A stretch of DNA of 7,804 nt, taken from Eubacterium sp. GTDB taxonomy: Bacteria > Bacillota > Clostridia > Oscillospirales > Acutalibacteraceae. Below are positions 7,132-7,804 of this stretch, in pieces. The notes under the pieces were generated by a model. The model searched no databases and had not been told where the DNA came from. It worked only from the letters and a program-made list of their open reading frames with translations. Location of the stretch: NCBI GenBank assembly GCA_029054965.1, contig JAIDEF010000319.1, forward strand, positions 1-7,804, written 5' to 3'. Both the position numbers and the translations under genes were made by a program. Every line of letters starts with the position of its first letter. Positions within the stretch are counted from its first letter, which is position 1.

Positions 7132-7536
7132 TTAATCTTCAGTTTCACAAGGTTCATCAGCGCCTGACGGCTCCTCAAAATCAATTCCGGCAACAATAAC
7201 ATTTACTCTATTAACCAGCTTGCCTGTCATATTCTGTACTGACTCCTTGACAGACGTCTGCACCTTTGTGGCAACTGTCTGGAACTTTTTGCCTGGTGCA
7301 AGGTTTATATAAATGCTGATTGAAAAATCGTCGCCATCCTGCATCAGTCTTACAGGACTCATTACCTTTAAGCTGCCCTGCTTAATAGTGCTTACAACAT
7401 CAACAGGTCCGCTGTGAAAAGAGGATACTCCGTCAACATCCTTAGCAGCATTTATGGCAATTGAAGCTACAACCTCGTCAGAAATAACAAGCTCACCCAT
7501 AGAACTTTTTGATTGAATCTCCATAATAATTTCCAT
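7132..7536 (-). CDS. Asp23/Gls24 family protein (YqhY-like)
   Basis: Asp23/Gls24 (DUF322) protein. These small proteins are associated with the cell envelope or alkaline-stress response in Gram-positives. In B. subtilis the homolog YqhY lies just upstream of nusB and is linked to acetyl-CoA carboxylase regulation. The frame is open from an ATG at 7605, but the first 23 residues lack family similarity and overlap promoter-like sequence. I therefore chose the ATG at 7536 (134 aa), preceded by GGGAAG/AAAGG; the ATG at 7524 (130 aa, MEIQSKSSMGELVIS) is nearly as good. Family features from 7536: GELVISDEVVASIAINAAKDVDGV at about 14-37, FSISIYINLAPGKKF at 71-85, then VKESVQNMTGKLVNRVNVIVAGIDF at 96-120 and a short acidic tail. 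No signal peptide or membrane segment is visible. A strong terminator follows, so it may be expressed more highly than the genes downstream. Confidence 0.9.
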   Translation of the reverse strand: MEIIMEIQSKSSMGELVISDEVVASIAINAAKDVDGVSSFHSGPVDVVSTIKQGSLKVMSPVRLMQDGDDFSISIYINLAPGKKFQTVATKVQTSVKESVQNMTGKLVNRVNVIVAGIDFEEPSGADEPCETED

Positions 7537-7572
7537 AGCCTTTCTTCCCACAGTGTAGTAATTAAAAATTTC

Positions 7573-7600
7573 ATTATATACGCTTATTGTGGGTAGATAA
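7573..7600 (-). promoter_or_regulatory. Candidate sigma-A promoter nearest the Asp23 gene
   Basis: A perfect -10 box TATAAT lies at 7578-7573 on the minus strand, with a poor -35 candidate TTATCT at 7600-7595 and a 16-nt spacer. Transcription would start near 7566, about 30 nt before the chosen ATG at 7536. Because the site lies inside the longer reading from 7605, its use would exclude that start. The weak -35 limits confidence. Confidence 0.35.
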
Positions 7601-7604
7601 GGCA

Positions 7605-7633
7605 TATATACAATAGAAATTCAGTCATCTCAA
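7605..7633 (-). promoter_or_regulatory. Candidate sigma-A promoter of the Asp23 gene
   Basis: TTGAGA at 7633-7628 (5 of 6 matches to the -35 consensus) and TATATA at 7610-7605 (4 of 6), separated by exactly 17 nt, on the minus strand. The predicted start near 7598 lies downstream of the 7605 ATG. This again argues that the gene begins at 7536 or 7524. Confidence 0.42.
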
Positions 7634-7669
7634 AATTAAGCTGCAGGCAAATTCTGAGAACGTACAATC

Positions 7670-7698
7670 AGGAATAGTGTGAAAATCACACTATTCCT
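7670..7698. repeat. Perfect 13-bp inverted repeat with a 3-nt centre
   Basis: AGGAATAGTGTGA (7670-7682) and TCACACTATTCCT (7686-7698) are perfect reverse complements around AAA. In minus-strand RNA this gives a strong hairpin, but it is followed by GATTGTACG with no T tract, so it is not a standard intrinsic terminator in that direction. The T-rich flank (TTATTTTTATT) lies on the plus-strand side, where no gene was seen to need it. It could be a protein operator, an mRNA-stabilising or processing hairpin in the leader, or a Rho-independent stop of unusual type for the upstream gene. Confidence 0.85.
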
Positions 7699-7712
7699 AC
7701 TTATTTTTATTC

Positions 7713-7741
7713 AGTATAACATATTATGAATAAATATACAA
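7713..7741 (-). promoter_or_regulatory. Candidate extended -10 promoter just after the upstream gene
   Basis: TATACT at 7718-7713 on the minus strand is preceded by TGT, giving an extended -10 (TGnTATACT), with a weak -35 TTGTAT at 7741-7736 and a 17-nt spacer. The predicted start is near 7706, so the 13-bp inverted repeat would begin about 8 nt into the transcript. Confidence 0.4.
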
Positions 7742-7743
7742 GA

Positions 7744-7804
7744 TTAATTTGATTGAATTATTGTAACATCTTCAAATGAACAGCCAAGCTGACTGGTTGC
7801 AATC
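7744..7804 (-). CDS. C-terminal end of an upstream gene, possibly spoIIIAH
   Basis: One minus-strand frame reads IATSQLGCSFEDVTIIQSN and ends at TAA (7746-7744). The other two minus-strand frames also meet stops, so openness proves little; the call rests on the peptide pattern and the neighbourhood. The ending resembles the C-terminus of SpoIIIAH, a mother-cell membrane protein of the forespore engulfment channel. The spoIIIA operon often lies just upstream of the Asp23-nusB genes in Clostridia. Nineteen residues are too few to be sure, and an accB/accC-type gene or another protein is possible, though the ending does not look like AccC. Confidence 0.45.
   Translation of the reverse strand, partial: IATSQLGCSFEDVTIIQSN

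Noticed and set aside
7670..7698. The 13-bp inverted repeat as a standard intrinsic terminator of the upstream gene
   Set aside because: On the transcribed minus strand the hairpin is followed by GATTGTACG rather than a T tract, so it is listed as a repeat of unknown role.

Overview
The window is AT-rich bacterial DNA in which every supported gene lies on the minus strand, so transcription runs from the right edge (7804) to the left edge (1). Gene order and protein signatures point to a low-GC Gram-positive of the class Clostridia, probably close to Ruminococcaceae/Oscillospiraceae. The order is a probable sporulation-gene tail (tentatively spoIIIAH), an Asp23/Gls24 protein, nusB, a Kae1/TsaD-like paralog, xseA, xseB, ispA, dxs, tlyA and nadK. 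In Clostridia argR and recN commonly follow nadK, which would put them beyond the left edge.

Layout in transcription order: (1) 7744-7804, the last 19 codons of an upstream gene. (2) 7537-7743, the only sizeable non-coding stretch, about 207 nt. It holds a perfect 13-bp inverted repeat and up to three sigma-A-like promoter candidates. (3) An Asp23/Gls24 gene at 7132-7536, followed by a convincing intrinsic terminator in the short gap before nusB. (4) A tightly packed block from nusB (7074) to beyond position 1, with gaps of 1 to 12 nt or overlaps of 4 to 14 nt between neighbours. Translational coupling is therefore likely along most of it.

Functionally this is a housekeeping operon of mixed roles. 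NusB takes part in rRNA antitermination. XseA and XseB are the two subunits of exonuclease VII. Dxs makes the first intermediate of the MEP isoprenoid pathway, and IspA condenses its C5 products to farnesyl diphosphate. TlyA is an S4-FtsJ rRNA 2'-O-methyltransferase/hemolysin-family protein. NadK makes NADP, which supplies the NADPH used by IspC in the same MEP pathway.

No mobile element, CRISPR array, RNA gene or obviously foreign insertion was seen. The window is mostly ordinary core genome, and I did not find an exciting new system in it. Three points deserve a second look: the uncharacterised Kae1/TsaD-like paralog at the place where Bacillus has folD, the terminator directly in front of the gene for an antitermination factor, and the long perfect palindrome in the asp23 leader.
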